Positions 53,719-63,072 of a stretch of 64,000 bases of DNA are shown here, one piece after another; position 1 is the stretch's first letter, and every line of letters begins with the position of its first letter. The DNA comes from Aequoribacter fuscus. Its GTDB lineage: Bacteria; Pseudomonadota; Gammaproteobacteria; Pseudomonadales; Halieaceae. Both the position numbers and the translations under genes were made by a program. Where the stretch lies: the NCBI RefSeq assembly GCF_009910365.1, contig NZ_CP036423.1, forward strand, positions 1,984,001 to 2,048,000, written 5' to 3'. Below the pieces are notes generated by a model. The model saw only the letters and a list, made by a program, of their open reading frames with translations. It did not search any database and was not told the origin of the DNA.

Positions 53719-54675
53719 CTAAATGGAATCAACGATCGCGTCTTGATATAACTTAGCAGCCCGAGCCTCCGCCAAACTGACGGGCACCAAACACACCGAT
53801 TGACCAGGACGGCATTGCGCCAAAGTCGGCAAGTCGGCGTCGATAACCTTGGCAAATCGGGCGAAACCACCGGTCGACTGACGGTCCGCCATCAAAACGG
53901 TCGGGCGTCCGTGACGCGGAATTTGAATCATACCAAAAGTCGTAAACGATGAAATGATATCAGGCCCCAAGGCGCCATGAATCGGCCCGTCATAATGTTT
54001 GCAATCTAGTGTGATGCCCTGACGATTACTGTCTGAGCTTATCTGAAACTGAAGCTGATCCAGTGCGGCGACAAACCGTGAATGAAAATGGTCACTGTCT
54101 GGGCCTAGCAGCACACGCAGGGGAATGACCTCTTGGTCGCGGTGATACACCTCACGATATCGATTGGCAGACAGTTTTTTCATGGCCGGGGTCTCGTCAC
54201 CCACGCCCGTATTGAACCGAAGAAAATCGCCTTTTTTTAATGCTCGTCCATCAAGTCCGCCAAATTCCGCGGCCAAGTCCGTACTTGCGCTTCCTAACAC
54301 GGGTGTCACGGCCCAGCCACCCGAGACGGCCAAATAAGCACGCACACCCCAAGCCATGCCACCAATAGTCAGCGTGGCGCCAGGCTCAAGCCACAGTGTT
54401 TGCCACATGGATAGGCGTTGCCCATTAACGCGACACTCGGCGTCTGCGCCAGTCATCGCTACAATTGCCGGCCCACTAAACGTTACAGTATCGCCCAAGA
54501 GCGTGTATTCAATAACAGCACAGTCATCTGTGTTGCCAACAAGACGATTAGCGACGCGCGATGCAAAGGTATCCATGGCACCGCAGACTCTGACGCCTTG
54601 GTGCTGGTGCCCCACACGCCCTAAGTCTTGAAACGTCGATAAAGGACCGGATTTTTGTATTTCGACAACTGTCAT
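53719..54675 (-). CDS. pxpC: 5-oxoprolinase subunit C / biotin-dependent carboxylase-like (KipA)
   Basis: 318 residues from the Met at 54675, which begins MTVVEIQKSGPLSTFQDLGR, the family N-terminus; the longer start adds seven residues. GVRVCGAMDTFASRVANRLVGN is the cyclophilin-like domain signature. PxpC works with PxpA and PxpB to open 5-oxoproline with ATP. PxpB lies about 3 kb away, separated by a TonB receptor; PxpA is not in the window. Confidence 0.88.
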   Translation of the reverse strand: MTVVEIQKSGPLSTFQDLGRVGHQHQGVRVCGAMDTFASRVANRLVGNTDDCAVIEYTLLGDTVTFSGPAIVAMTGADAECRVNGQRLSMWQTLWLEPGATLTIGGMAWGVRAYLAVSGGWAVTPVLGSASTDLAAEFGGLDGRALKKGDFLRFNTGVGDETPAMKKLSANRYREVYHRDQEVIPLRVLLGPDSDHFHSRFVAALDQLQFQISSDSNRQGITLDCKHYDGPIHGALGPDIISSFTTFGMIQIPRHGRPTVLMADRQSTGGFARFAKVIDADLPTLAQCRPGQSVCLVPVSLAEARAAKLYQDAIVDSI

Positions 54676-55041
54676 TAATCGCTCACGGCACCTCAACGGG
54701 GAGATTCAAACCAATCTAGATAACACTTCGTTCTAAGCCCAAATAGTTTCAGGTGGTTTATATTAACAACCAACGCCGCGACATCGCACGTTTAAACCCC
54801 TTGCCATGTCAGTCAGCTCGCAGCGTCAATAACCCGAGCAGCTGACTTACGAGATTATGTCGAATAGATTGTGTGATTTAAAGACATGGCCGTCCAATCA
54901 TGAGCAAGCGACTACCACCACCCTAGTCACCTACAAAAAAGGAGAGCAACCCAGTACACGGTGATTCGACCACCCCCGCCCTTACTCCTCTGTTCGCACA
55001 ATTATCCCAAGTTGCGGAATTTAGCAGACGAAAGCACAACG
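54676..55041. other. Intergenic region
   Basis: No convincing gene on either strand. AT-rich stretches precede pxpC, where its promoter should be; otherwise nothing recognised. Confidence 0.5.
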
Positions 55042-55065
55042 AAAAAAGCCCTGCAGAGCAGGACT
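55042..55065 (-). terminator. Rho-independent terminator after the TonB receptor
   Basis: On the minus strand AGTCCTGC / GCAGGGCT with a three-base loop and six T residues, starting 22 bp past the receptor stop. Confidence 0.8.
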
Positions 55066-55087
55066 TTCGGAGCTATCTGTAGCGACT

Positions 55088-57676
55088 CTAGAACTGGTAA
55101 CTCACTTGGATACCATAGGCTTCGCCTGGCGTCATGTATGTGCCTTGCGAGCCCTGTGCAAGTGGAATACTGAATCCACCCTGCGCGTACAGCTCATCGG
55201 TAATGTTACGCCCATATGCCATGATCATCCAGTTCTCAGCACGCAAACCAGTTCGGAAGTTAAGCAATCCGTAACCGCTTTGCACCTGCAATGGATCTAA
55301 ATCACCGGTCAGGAAGTAATCGTCCGTAAAGTTGTAATCCAAGGACGAAAACCACGCCACATCGTTGGACAACGGCTGAATGTACTCTACCTGCACCGAT
55401 CCATTATACTCGGTACCAATTTGACCGCCTTTTAGATCCTGGCTAGCACCAGACGGTGTCCCATCACCCAAAAACTTTTGCTGGCACCCGAACGCCGAGG
55501 TTTGAGGATCATCGGGTCCTTGGATGTTCAGCGCGTTCAGTGCATTTTGCTGGAACTGTGTACAACCTGCATCAGGGAAAGAGCCATACTCGCCGTCATT
55601 CAGAGCGAACGCCAAAGCGACACGTAATTTCTCTGTCACTTGGTAGTTGAGATCAACCTCTAAGCCCTGAATCTCGGCAGTTGCGGCATTTGCAACAACG
55701 AACCCCAAGCCAACAAAGGTCGACACCTGCAGATCTTCATACTCGGCGGAGTAAACGCTCCAGTTAAGCTGCATCGCACCATCCAGCAAAGTGTGCTTGC
55801 CGCCGATTTCTATCGATGATGCCGTTTCGTCGTCGTACTCAAAACCAACGCCAGGCTCATTTCTCAAGATTGTTCCATCGGCTTGAAAAACTGGATTTTG
55901 GTCGTCCACCGAGTTAAAGCCGCCGCTCTTGAACCCCTCTGCATAACTAACATAGTAGTTAGTACTGTCGTTGGGTTCGTATTGCAGTGTGATCGCGGGC
56001 GTCACTTGGCTGGTAGAGCGTGACTCATCGAACGCGTGTGCATACGTATCAAATACCACGCCCATTAAACCGTGAAATAAGGGGTTGGCCTCAGGAGCGA
56101 TGGGGTTCCCCAGCCCGGTCGCGCCAGTACTTACATCGGTTCTTGCGATGACATCTTTATCTTCCTCAGTGTAGCGTATACCCGCGGTCAGACTGAGTTG
56201 ATCGTTGAAGCGATAGGTTCCTTGGAAAAAAGCCGCCCACGATTGAGTGTCTTGTTCCCAATGCGACAGGCGACCCGTGGCACTGAACATAGACAGACCC
56301 TCGACACCCCGCGGTACCAATCCACCGGTAAAGAAATCTAACTGTGCTTGCGTATAATTTAAGAACGTGGGTAAACCCAGAGCTGGATTACCGCCGCCTG
56401 TAATCGCCCTCATGACGTCGGGGTATCCAAGCGAGCCATCGATCGCTACGATTCTATCAATCTTCTGGGTGCTGTCCACCACATTCACGCCGCCTACCCA
56501 ATCAAAGGAGCCGCCTGCGCTACCTGCCAAGCGAAGCTCATGGCTTTCTTGGTCATACTCCGAATCGTCTGCGCGACCAATAAACTGCACCGGCAAGAAA
56601 TCGGCGTCGATGCCATCCTCAAACTTGTAGTACGAATCACCGTAGACGTAGTTCAGTGTTAGACCGTTGCCAAACTCATGTTCGATATTTAATGACCACT
56701 CCTCGTTCTGCGTATCGGTGCCCTCATCACGCTCGAGCGGTCCACCATACGCCGTGCCTCCGGATAAAATGTCGCCGCCTAAAGTTTTTGCATCGCGAAA
56801 CATGTCGGTCTGGCTGCCGCTAAAAGTAGGGAATACTATCCCCATCATCGTGTACATCGCCAAGTCTGCATCTGGCGTGCCGGCAGGATCAAGCATCCCA
56901 AATACTTTAACCGCTGCAGGACCGCCAATCCGCACGTAATCAGATTCGGTGTATTTTAAATCAACCTCCGTGCTCTCTGCCGGCTGCCACTTAGCGCTTA
57001 GGCGCCAAATTTGCTCATCTGTAGTGGGCCCATCCGGGGTGGACCCGTTGTCTGCAGAGGCCAGACTGTTATCCAAGTAACCATCAAGCTGTCGGTCTTT
57101 TACAGCAAAACGAAGCGCGAAGTTATCGGTAATACTGGTTTGTACCCAACCCTCGTAAATACGCCCATCAAAACTCTCGGAGCTTATGGCGATACGGCCT
57201 TCAAGGTCACCGCCAAGAACGGGAGAGGCACTGGTAACGTTAATCGCACCAGCCAGTGTGTTCTTCCCAAATAGAATTCCTTGGGGACCACGCAACACCT
57301 CCACTCGCTCTAGATCAAATAATCCCAAGCGGGTTTGACGGCTTTTTCCGAGGTGAACGCCGTCTACAAACACACCTACAGACTGCTCAAAGGACTGCTG
57401 TGCACCAACACCAATACCGCGCATACTGATAATCGTGTTAACAGCATTTTCGCTGATACTGAGGTTTGGCACATATGCGCCTAGCTCTCTAAAGCTTGCA
57501 ATCCCAGCGTCTTCAATCAACTCGCCGCTGATCGCTGACATAGAGATTGGAACGTCACTCAAGGTCTGCTCACGCTTCTGAGCAGTTACAACAACCTCCT
57601 CGAGCTTTTGGGCGACAGCCATTTGGCTAGTCGCGGCTAATGCGAGAATACTTGTGGCAATAAGGGTTTTTTTCAC
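55088..57676 (-). CDS. TonB-dependent outer-membrane receptor
   Basis: 862 residues. Signal peptide (ILALAATSQMAVAQ, about 10-23), a TonB-box-like LEEVVVTAQKREQTL, a plug domain with ISMSAISGELIEDAGI and MRGIGVGAQQSF, a 22-strand barrel and a C-terminal aromatic VSYQF typical of outer-membrane insertion. Ligand unknown. In a gammaproteobacterium such receptors often import complex organic substrates as well as metals. It lies between pxpC and pxpB, which is odd. Confidence 0.92.
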   Translation of the reverse strand: MKKTLIATSILALAATSQMAVAQKLEEVVVTAQKREQTLSDVPISMSAISGELIEDAGIASFRELGAYVPNLSISENAVNTIISMRGIGVGAQQSFEQSVGVFVDGVHLGKSRQTRLGLFDLERVEVLRGPQGILFGKNTLAGAINVTSASPVLGGDLEGRIAISSESFDGRIYEGWVQTSITDNFALRFAVKDRQLDGYLDNSLASADNGSTPDGPTTDEQIWRLSAKWQPAESTEVDLKYTESDYVRIGGPAAVKVFGMLDPAGTPDADLAMYTMMGIVFPTFSGSQTDMFRDAKTLGGDILSGGTAYGGPLERDEGTDTQNEEWSLNIEHEFGNGLTLNYVYGDSYYKFEDGIDADFLPVQFIGRADDSEYDQESHELRLAGSAGGSFDWVGGVNVVDSTQKIDRIVAIDGSLGYPDVMRAITGGGNPALGLPTFLNYTQAQLDFFTGGLVPRGVEGLSMFSATGRLSHWEQDTQSWAAFFQGTYRFNDQLSLTAGIRYTEEDKDVIARTDVSTGATGLGNPIAPEANPLFHGLMGVVFDTYAHAFDESRSTSQVTPAITLQYEPNDSTNYYVSYAEGFKSGGFNSVDDQNPVFQADGTILRNEPGVGFEYDDETASSIEIGGKHTLLDGAMQLNWSVYSAEYEDLQVSTFVGLGFVVANAATAEIQGLEVDLNYQVTEKLRVALAFALNDGEYGSFPDAGCTQFQQNALNALNIQGPDDPQTSAFGCQQKFLGDGTPSGASQDLKGGQIGTEYNGSVQVEYIQPLSNDVAWFSSLDYNFTDDYFLTGDLDPLQVQSGYGLLNFRTGLRAENWMIMAYGRNITDELYAQGGFSIPLAQGSQGTYMTPGEAYGIQVSYQF

Positions 57677-57793
57677 GATGTGACTCCTTCGTTATAATTA
57701 TGTGGGGCAGACCAACATTAACCAGCTTTTTGTCCGCTGACAATACCAAATTTTTGCGAAAGGGCAGTTTTTTACACTTTCATTGCAAGTGCG

Positions 57794-58447
57794 TTACTCA
57801 ACTTTAAGCAATCGAACTCGATCACCGATTTGAAACAAACCGTGCGGCTCCCGCTCAAGGTCAAAAATCGAGGGCTTAGTGACACCCAGACGCCACCAGC
57901 CGGTCAGTGTTTGGTTAGGCAAGAATCCCGCCTGCTGACCACCAATCGCGAAGGTACCGGGCACTGCAGTGGCTAAGTTTTGACGACGAGAGAGGCGCAG
58001 CTGCTCTGACAAACCCGCCAAGTAGGGCATCCCCGGCAAAAAGCCAATCATGGCAACTGTAAACTCCGTGGCTAAGAGCTTTGCAATGGTGGCATCGATC
58101 GACAGTCCTATCTGCTGCGAGTAAGACTGCAGGTCGAAGGCGTCATCGTCTAAGTGCGCAAATCGCACAGGCATTTCTATGAGTCGACCGGGGGCTAGTT
58201 GTCCCTCCTGAGTCGACGAAGATATCAACATTCGCCACTCCTCGCCCCTCCAAAGCAGCGCATCGCCTCTAGGACGAATAGCAAGATCTGTGTAGGTTGG
58301 GATGCACTCGCAGACGAAATCCAGGGCCTGCATACTGACATACGCCTGTCGCACGCGCTCGGTGGTCTCATCGCAAATAGCATGGCCAAAGCGCAATAAA
58401 ACCCAATCTTCGCCCAAACGTTTAAACTCAAGCTTTAAGTCAGCCAC
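57794..58447 (-). CDS. pxpB: 5-oxoprolinase subunit B (KipI-type)
   Basis: A 217-residue PxpB/KipI protein with CECIPTYTDLAIRPR, MPVRF and GFLPGMPYLAGL, and a cyclophilin-like C-terminal domain. Starts at GTG 58447 inside the end of the histidine kinase gene (13-bp overlap), so it is translationally coupled to the two-component system. It is separated from pxpC by the receptor. Confidence 0.88.
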   Translation of the reverse strand: MADLKLEFKRLGEDWVLLRFGHAICDETTERVRQAYVSMQALDFVCECIPTYTDLAIRPRGDALLWRGEEWRMLISSSTQEGQLAPGRLIEMPVRFAHLDDDAFDLQSYSQQIGLSIDATIAKLLATEFTVAMIGFLPGMPYLAGLSEQLRLSRRQNLATAVPGTFAIGGQQAGFLPNQTLTGWWRLGVTKPSIFDLEREPHGLFQIGDRVRLLKVE

Positions 58448-59769
58448 AAAGCCACCTGCGCACCGCCCAACTCAGACTCCGTAATCTCCACTCGACCCCC
58501 GTAGCTCGACACAATATCGACGGTTAGAGCTAACCCCAACCCTTGCCCTGGTTGGCGACGGTCCGCCCGCTCGCCCCGTTCCAATAACAAGGACCGCAAA
58601 TCAGGAGAAATACCGTCGCCGTCGTCGCTGACTAGGATCACCTTGTTAACACCCTCAGTCGTCATACTTACGACCACTCGGGAGCGACAGTACTTACAGG
58701 CGTTATCCATGACATTGCCCAGCAGTTCCAACAAGTCACGCTCATCCATACGAACTGCGACATCGCCCACCTGCACATCAATACTTAAATCCCTATCACT
58801 GTAGACTCTTAGCAGAGTCGCACGCAAGCGCTCCACCACTGCGACTAATGCCGTCTTAGATAGGACATTCCGAGCGCCACCGACTGCACGCTGAAGCTGC
58901 CACTGCACCATTTCATCCATACGACTGACTTGCTCGTGCAGCTCCGAGGCAAGCGTTTGGTCTTGTGTTTGCAAACTCTTTAATACCGCGAGAGGGGTTT
59001 TTAAAGAATGCGCCAAATCACCCAACGTTTTACGAATACGATCGCGACGATCTTGCTCGCCTCGCAACAAAATATTCAAATTTTCACTCAGTGGTCCAAG
59101 TTCTGTCGGCCACTCACCACTAAGCTCGGCTCGAATACCCTGTTCAATCTCCTGAACTTGCTTTCCGAGTTGTTTCAGTGGCCGAGTACTCCACAGAATA
59201 ACCATCGATTGGACGCTGAGAACAACGATGAAGAGTAAGCCAGCAATAACCCTTACCTGTTCGCGCATTTGTTGTAACCCTGCAATCAGGTCTTGAGTAG
59301 ATTCGGCTACAAAAAATCGCGTTTGACGCGTTGCACCGGATGGGGTGTCCCAAAGCACTCGGTAATGAGCGACATGCAGGGCTACATCGGGATTAATGGC
59401 AAAACTAAACTCACCGGGCTCTCGATCTAATTGTTTCACACTGCCAAGCATTGATGCCGACAATGGGCTGGGTGTCGACACAGACATCCACGCCGTATCG
59501 CCAGCTTCGTCTAGCGCCCAAGCCATCAAGCCGGATCCCTGCTCCTCATAACGCGCATCCAATAAATTTATCGGCATCGATAACGTCGAACCAAACTCTG
59601 CCTGCGCCAACAAGTTGTAGAGATGAAGCTTCAAACGTTCAGCCTGCTCGGCGTAGGCTCGATGCTCGGCTTGACGCTCAAATAGGTAGACTCCGCCAAG
59701 CAAAATCAGTATCAACAGGGCTGAACTGCTCGCCAGCGCTCGCGCTAACATCGATTTCGGCCATCTCAT
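58435..59769 (-). CDS. Sensor histidine kinase (PhoQ/EnvZ-like)
   Basis: 444 residues: N-terminal transmembrane helix (residues 10-28), a periplasmic sensor region, a second transmembrane segment about 165-185, HAMP, then the H-box DLAHSLKTPLAVL, N-box LLGNVMDNACKYC and glycine boxes VSDDGDGISPD and GQGLGLAL. Transcribed with the response regulator (overlap 4 bp). The periplasmic signal is unknown. Confidence 0.93.
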   Translation of the reverse strand: MRWPKSMLARALASSSALLILILLGGVYLFERQAEHRAYAEQAERLKLHLYNLLAQAEFGSTLSMPINLLDARYEEQGSGLMAWALDEAGDTAWMSVSTPSPLSASMLGSVKQLDREPGEFSFAINPDVALHVAHYRVLWDTPSGATRQTRFFVAESTQDLIAGLQQMREQVRVIAGLLFIVVLSVQSMVILWSTRPLKQLGKQVQEIEQGIRAELSGEWPTELGPLSENLNILLRGEQDRRDRIRKTLGDLAHSLKTPLAVLKSLQTQDQTLASELHEQVSRMDEMVQWQLQRAVGGARNVLSKTALVAVVERLRATLLRVYSDRDLSIDVQVGDVAVRMDERDLLELLGNVMDNACKYCRSRVVVSMTTEGVNKVILVSDDGDGISPDLRSLLLERGERADRRQPGQGLGLALTVDIVSSYGGRVEITESELGGAQVALWLT

Positions 59770-60452
59770 TGGCCTTTGCTCTCAAGCGCAAAACGGTAGC
59801 CCGATCCACGAACTGTTTCGATAACCACGTCAGGCATTGCCGACGCGAATTTTTTGCGTAACCTACCAACCAAGACCTCTAGTACATTACTTTCGCGGTC
59901 TTCATCTGCATCGTACAAATGCTCAGCCAAGTCAGCTTTTGACCGAACCGCACCCGGCGACTGGGCCAGTAGGGCGAGAAGATTAAACTCGAACGAGGTG
60001 AGCGAGAGTTCTTGCTTACCGACCCACACCCGCCTGGCATCGAAATTAATCGTGACCCCACCCACAAAATCCGAACGTTCCGTGGCGCGACCTCCCACTC
60101 GCCGCAATGCTACTTTGATGCGAGCCACAACCTCCTCTACTCGGAAAGGCTTGGTCACGTAGTCGTCGGCGCCCGCTTCCAGCCCGGACACTTTATCCTG
60201 CCAATCGGCTCGAGCAGTCAAAATAATTATCGGCAGATCTAGCCCTTGGTCGCGCCAGCGGCGTACCAATGCTAACCCCTCACCGTCTGGCAAACCCAAG
60301 TCTAAGAGGATAAGGTCGCATGGATAATTGTCGACACTGTACTGCGCCTCTGTAGCGCTACCAGCCTCCACACAGGCGAAACTTGATTGATGCAAAGACT
60401 TAACTAAACCCTCGCGTAAACGCGGCTCGTCTTCTACGACTAAGACCCGCAC
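59766..60452 (-). CDS. OmpR-family response regulator
   Basis: A 228-residue regulator beginning MRVLVVEDEPRLREG from a GTG start. Phospho-acceptor Asp in LILLDLGLPDGEG, the conserved Lys in PKPFRVEEVV-like TKPFRVEEVVARIK, and a C-terminal winged-helix domain with SNVLEVLVGRLRKKF and RGSGYRFALE. Partner of the downstream kinase; 3 bp after the PepSY-like gene. Confidence 0.95.
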   Translation of the reverse strand: MRVLVVEDEPRLREGLVKSLHQSSFACVEAGSATEAQYSVDNYPCDLILLDLGLPDGEGLALVRRWRDQGLDLPIIILTARADWQDKVSGLEAGADDYVTKPFRVEEVVARIKVALRRVGGRATERSDFVGGVTINFDARRVWVGKQELSLTSFEFNLLALLAQSPGAVRSKADLAEHLYDADEDRESNVLEVLVGRLRKKFASAMPDVVIETVRGSGYRFALESKGQ

Positions 60453-60455
60453 AAG

Positions 60456-60770
60456 TCAAAGCTCAACAAAAACAGTTTTAAGGCGACCTTCAGGCAGCAG
60501 CAATCGAACCTTGTAACCGCCTTCAACCGCGGCAACCCCCAACGCTTTGCCACCGTGCTGTTCGACAGCTTTCGCAACAGCGGCCTTTTCTTTATTGGCG
60601 ATTTTAGGAGCAATCAAACTGCGCTGAGGAGTCGGCACCAAGACTCTCGCACCCGATGGAACGGAGCTTTGCTCTGCTTGGTAACGAGACCACGCGAGGC
60701 ATTGGGGCGCAACGGTCGTGAGCAGAAAGGAGGCAAACAGAACACCCATAAGGCAACGACTGGCTGACAT
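60456..60770 (-). CDS. Small exported PepSY-like protein
   Basis: A 104-residue exported protein. Signal peptide about residues 1-26 (LFASFLLTTVAPQCLAWS), then a short alpha/beta module with EQHGGKALGVAAVEGGYKVRLL, reminiscent of PepSY. Directly upstream of the OmpR-type regulator gene, so it may report envelope state to the kinase, as PepSY proteins do near some two-component systems. Confidence 0.65.
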   Translation of the reverse strand: MSASRCLMGVLFASFLLTTVAPQCLAWSRYQAEQSSVPSGARVLVPTPQRSLIAPKIANKEKAAVAKAVEQHGGKALGVAAVEGGYKVRLLLPEGRLKTVFVEL

Positions 60771-60804
60771 TACTTACCTCCTGATCAAACTCGCAATAAC
60801 AGTT

Positions 60805-61368
60805 CTAGTGCAAAGGTGTCACGGATACCTCAATCGGCATTGTAGCACCAGGATGCGAGTCTGTGATGGTTTCGTACACGCTACCGTTGTACTCGTAGCG
60901 AACTCGATAACCCGTGACTTGCTGATATTCACGAATTCGATAATCCGTATCACACACCTCTCGGGTTCGATATTTTGGGCTCGAATGATGATTTGAGCTA
61001 CGATATATATCGCGACCAATGGAACCACCCAATAGCGCACTCGCGCCAATAATGAGCGATTTACGCTTACTATTACGCCCAATCTCGCTACCAATTGCGC
61101 CACCAATCAAACCACCGGTTAGCACCGGTGTCATGCTATCTGACCAGCTAGAACTTGGGACTACGACACGCTGCACGTGGCAACTCTCAAAGGGAATGCG
61201 CTCCTCTACCCGCTCTACGATCTTAGTGACGTCGGTAATAGGTGCCTCAATAATCTGAGACCCAGCGACTGCGATATTTGCGCAAACCGATACCATTGCG
61301 GCGGACGCCATCCAACGTGAGTACCGCAACATACGAGAATTAATTGGGTTGTTTAGGTTCATAGTCAC
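60805..61368 (-). CDS. Glycine-zipper 2TM surface protein
   Basis: A 187-residue protein with a signal peptide (MVSVCANIAVAG, after MASAA) and a glycine-zipper segment GGLIGGAIGSEIGRNSKRKS ... ALLGGSIGRDIY (about residues 88-120), of the outer-membrane-associated 2TM class. C-terminal part contains RVRYEYNGSVYETITDSHPG. Start could be Met1 or a later Met. 35 bp above the PepSY-like gene; possibly the head of the envelope-stress set. Confidence 0.8.
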   Translation of the reverse strand: MTMNLNNPINSRMLRYSRWMASAAMVSVCANIAVAGSQIIEAPITDVTKIVERVEERIPFESCHVQRVVVPSSSWSDSMTPVLTGGLIGGAIGSEIGRNSKRKSLIIGASALLGGSIGRDIYRSSNHHSSPKYRTREVCDTDYRIREYQQVTGYRVRYEYNGSVYETITDSHPGATMPIEVSVTPLH

Positions 61369-61517
61369 GCCCTCCTGTGGCTGTGTAGTCTCAGATTATC
61401 GTGACCAAGCTGAACGGGTGCTGAACGTGAAATATTTGTGACCGAGTCGCCAAAAGACTTAACATGTTGACCTAATCTGGGTTTAATCTCGACTCTCTAC
61501 TTTCAAAGGCCGTCTCC

Positions 61518-62294
61518 ATGAGAATTGTACTCTTTTTATTGTTGCTGACCCCCTCCCTAGCACTCGCTTGGGGGCAAAATGGTCACCGCATAACCGGCGC
61601 CATCGCAAGCTCCTTACTGAGTAGCGAGGCGCAAGCAAAAATTGAAGATATTATCGGTAATGAATCCCTCGCTGAAGCATCAACATGGCCAGACTTTATG
61701 CGTTCTAGCAACGACCCGTTCTGGCGTAAATCCTCCCCACTGCATTACGTTACCGTCCCGCCCCACAAGCACTACCACGAAGTCGGAGCGCCGCCCCAGG
61801 GTGATGCCATGACAGGCTTGCAGCAATTCACTGCCCAACTGCAGTCGAAGACTGCGTCTCGCGAGGAGAAAGCCACAGCGCTTCGATTTGTGGTTCACAT
61901 TATTGGCGACTTACATCAACCACTGCACGCGGGAAACGGCACCGACCGAGGCGGTAACGACTTTAAAGTAAGCTATTTTAGTGAGCCCTCAAACCTGCAC
62001 AGAGTTTGGGACACGCAAATGATCGAATCACAAAATTTATCGTATACCGAATACACGCAATTTCTCAGCCGAAAAATCGACAATACGCTCATTCAAGAAT
62101 ATACGACGACCAATCCGGAAATATGGATAGACGAAAGCACTGCAATCCGAGACACCATTTACCCTGAAAACGATAAGCTTTACTACGAATATCCCTACCA
62201 ACACATCGGCACTGTGAACGAACGGCTGATACAGGCGGGTATACGAATTGCCGCGTACCTTAATCAGGTATTACGCGAGCAAGATGTTAACTGA
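61518..62294 (+). CDS. S1/P1-type nuclease
   Basis: A 258-residue secreted zinc nuclease. The signal peptide (MRIVLFLLLLTPSLALA) is followed by mature W18-G19, the N-terminal Trp that is a zinc ligand in this family. ASTWPDFMR, SPLHYVTVP, HIIGDLHQPLHAGNGTDRGGND and LHRVWDTQ supply further ligands. Degrades single-stranded RNA/DNA or 3'-nucleotides. Two bases upstream of the next gene. Confidence 0.93.
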   Translation: MRIVLFLLLLTPSLALAWGQNGHRITGAIASSLLSSEAQAKIEDIIGNESLAEASTWPDFMRSSNDPFWRKSSPLHYVTVPPHKHYHEVGAPPQGDAMTGLQQFTAQLQSKTASREEKATALRFVVHIIGDLHQPLHAGNGTDRGGNDFKVSYFSEPSNLHRVWDTQMIESQNLSYTEYTQFLSRKIDNTLIQEYTTTNPEIWIDESTAIRDTIYPENDKLYYEYPYQHIGTVNERLIQAGIRIAAYLNQVLREQDVN

Positions 62295-62296
62295 CC

Positions 62297-62977
62297 ATGA
62301 CCAAGGCGATAACAAGTGCGCTGAGCAATGTGGATATTACGTTTAAACCAATAAAGCATTTGTATCTGCGCATAGAACGCGACAGCGGCCGAGTAAAAAT
62401 CTCGGCGCCCAAAGGCACCAAAATGCGCGCCATCGAAACTTTTTTACGGGAAAAGTCGCATTGGATTTTACAAAAACAGCGTGCGGCGCGAAAACGACGA
62501 GCAAGTAACCAGCCCCCACCCGGCAGCATCAAGCTATGGGGCGAGCAAGTGCGGCTGCAAATAGAGCGAGGAAAAAAGCGCGCAGTCACGCAAGATCCAC
62601 CCGACGTTCTCCGCATTACGCTCTTACCTGGGGATGACGAAATACAACAAGAGCAAGTGCTCGACCAATACTATCGAGATGAACTCTCGCAAAAAATCAA
62701 ACAACTAGCCCCCCACTGGGAACACACATTAAAGGTCTCAGCCAACGAATACCGCGTAAAAAAAATGCGTACACGGTGGGGGAGCTGCAATATTCCCAAG
62801 CAACGTATCTGGCTGAACCTTTGGCTTGCAGAGAAACCCATCGAACAGCTCGAATTGGTTTTGGTTCATGAGCTTGTACACCTCATCGAGCCGGGCCACG
62901 GCGGCCGTTTTCAAGCCATAATGACCCAACATATGCCAGACTGGAGAGATCGAGACAAAGCTCTAAACTTGAGGTAA
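62297..62977 (+). CDS. YgjP-like metal-dependent hydrolase (M48-related)
   Basis: 226 residues. HExxH zinc motif VHELVHLIEPGHGGRFQAIM with the third ligand His about 12 residues on, after TRWGSCNIPKQRIWLNLW, the YgjP/WLM-type signature. Begins 2 bp after the nuclease stop. The family has an aminopeptidase-like fold; the substrate is unknown. Confidence 0.88.
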   Translation: MTKAITSALSNVDITFKPIKHLYLRIERDSGRVKISAPKGTKMRAIETFLREKSHWILQKQRAARKRRASNQPPPGSIKLWGEQVRLQIERGKKRAVTQDPPDVLRITLLPGDDEIQQEQVLDQYYRDELSQKIKQLAPHWEHTLKVSANEYRVKKMRTRWGSCNIPKQRIWLNLWLAEKPIEQLELVLVHELVHLIEPGHGGRFQAIMTQHMPDWRDRDKALNLR

Positions 62978-63072
62978 CAGCGCCTCCACCATGTGACGCT
63001 TCAATTTTGGGCACTCACGAATAAGCGTGGCACAATACCCAGACTTTTCTGATAATAACAAGGCTCTACCGA

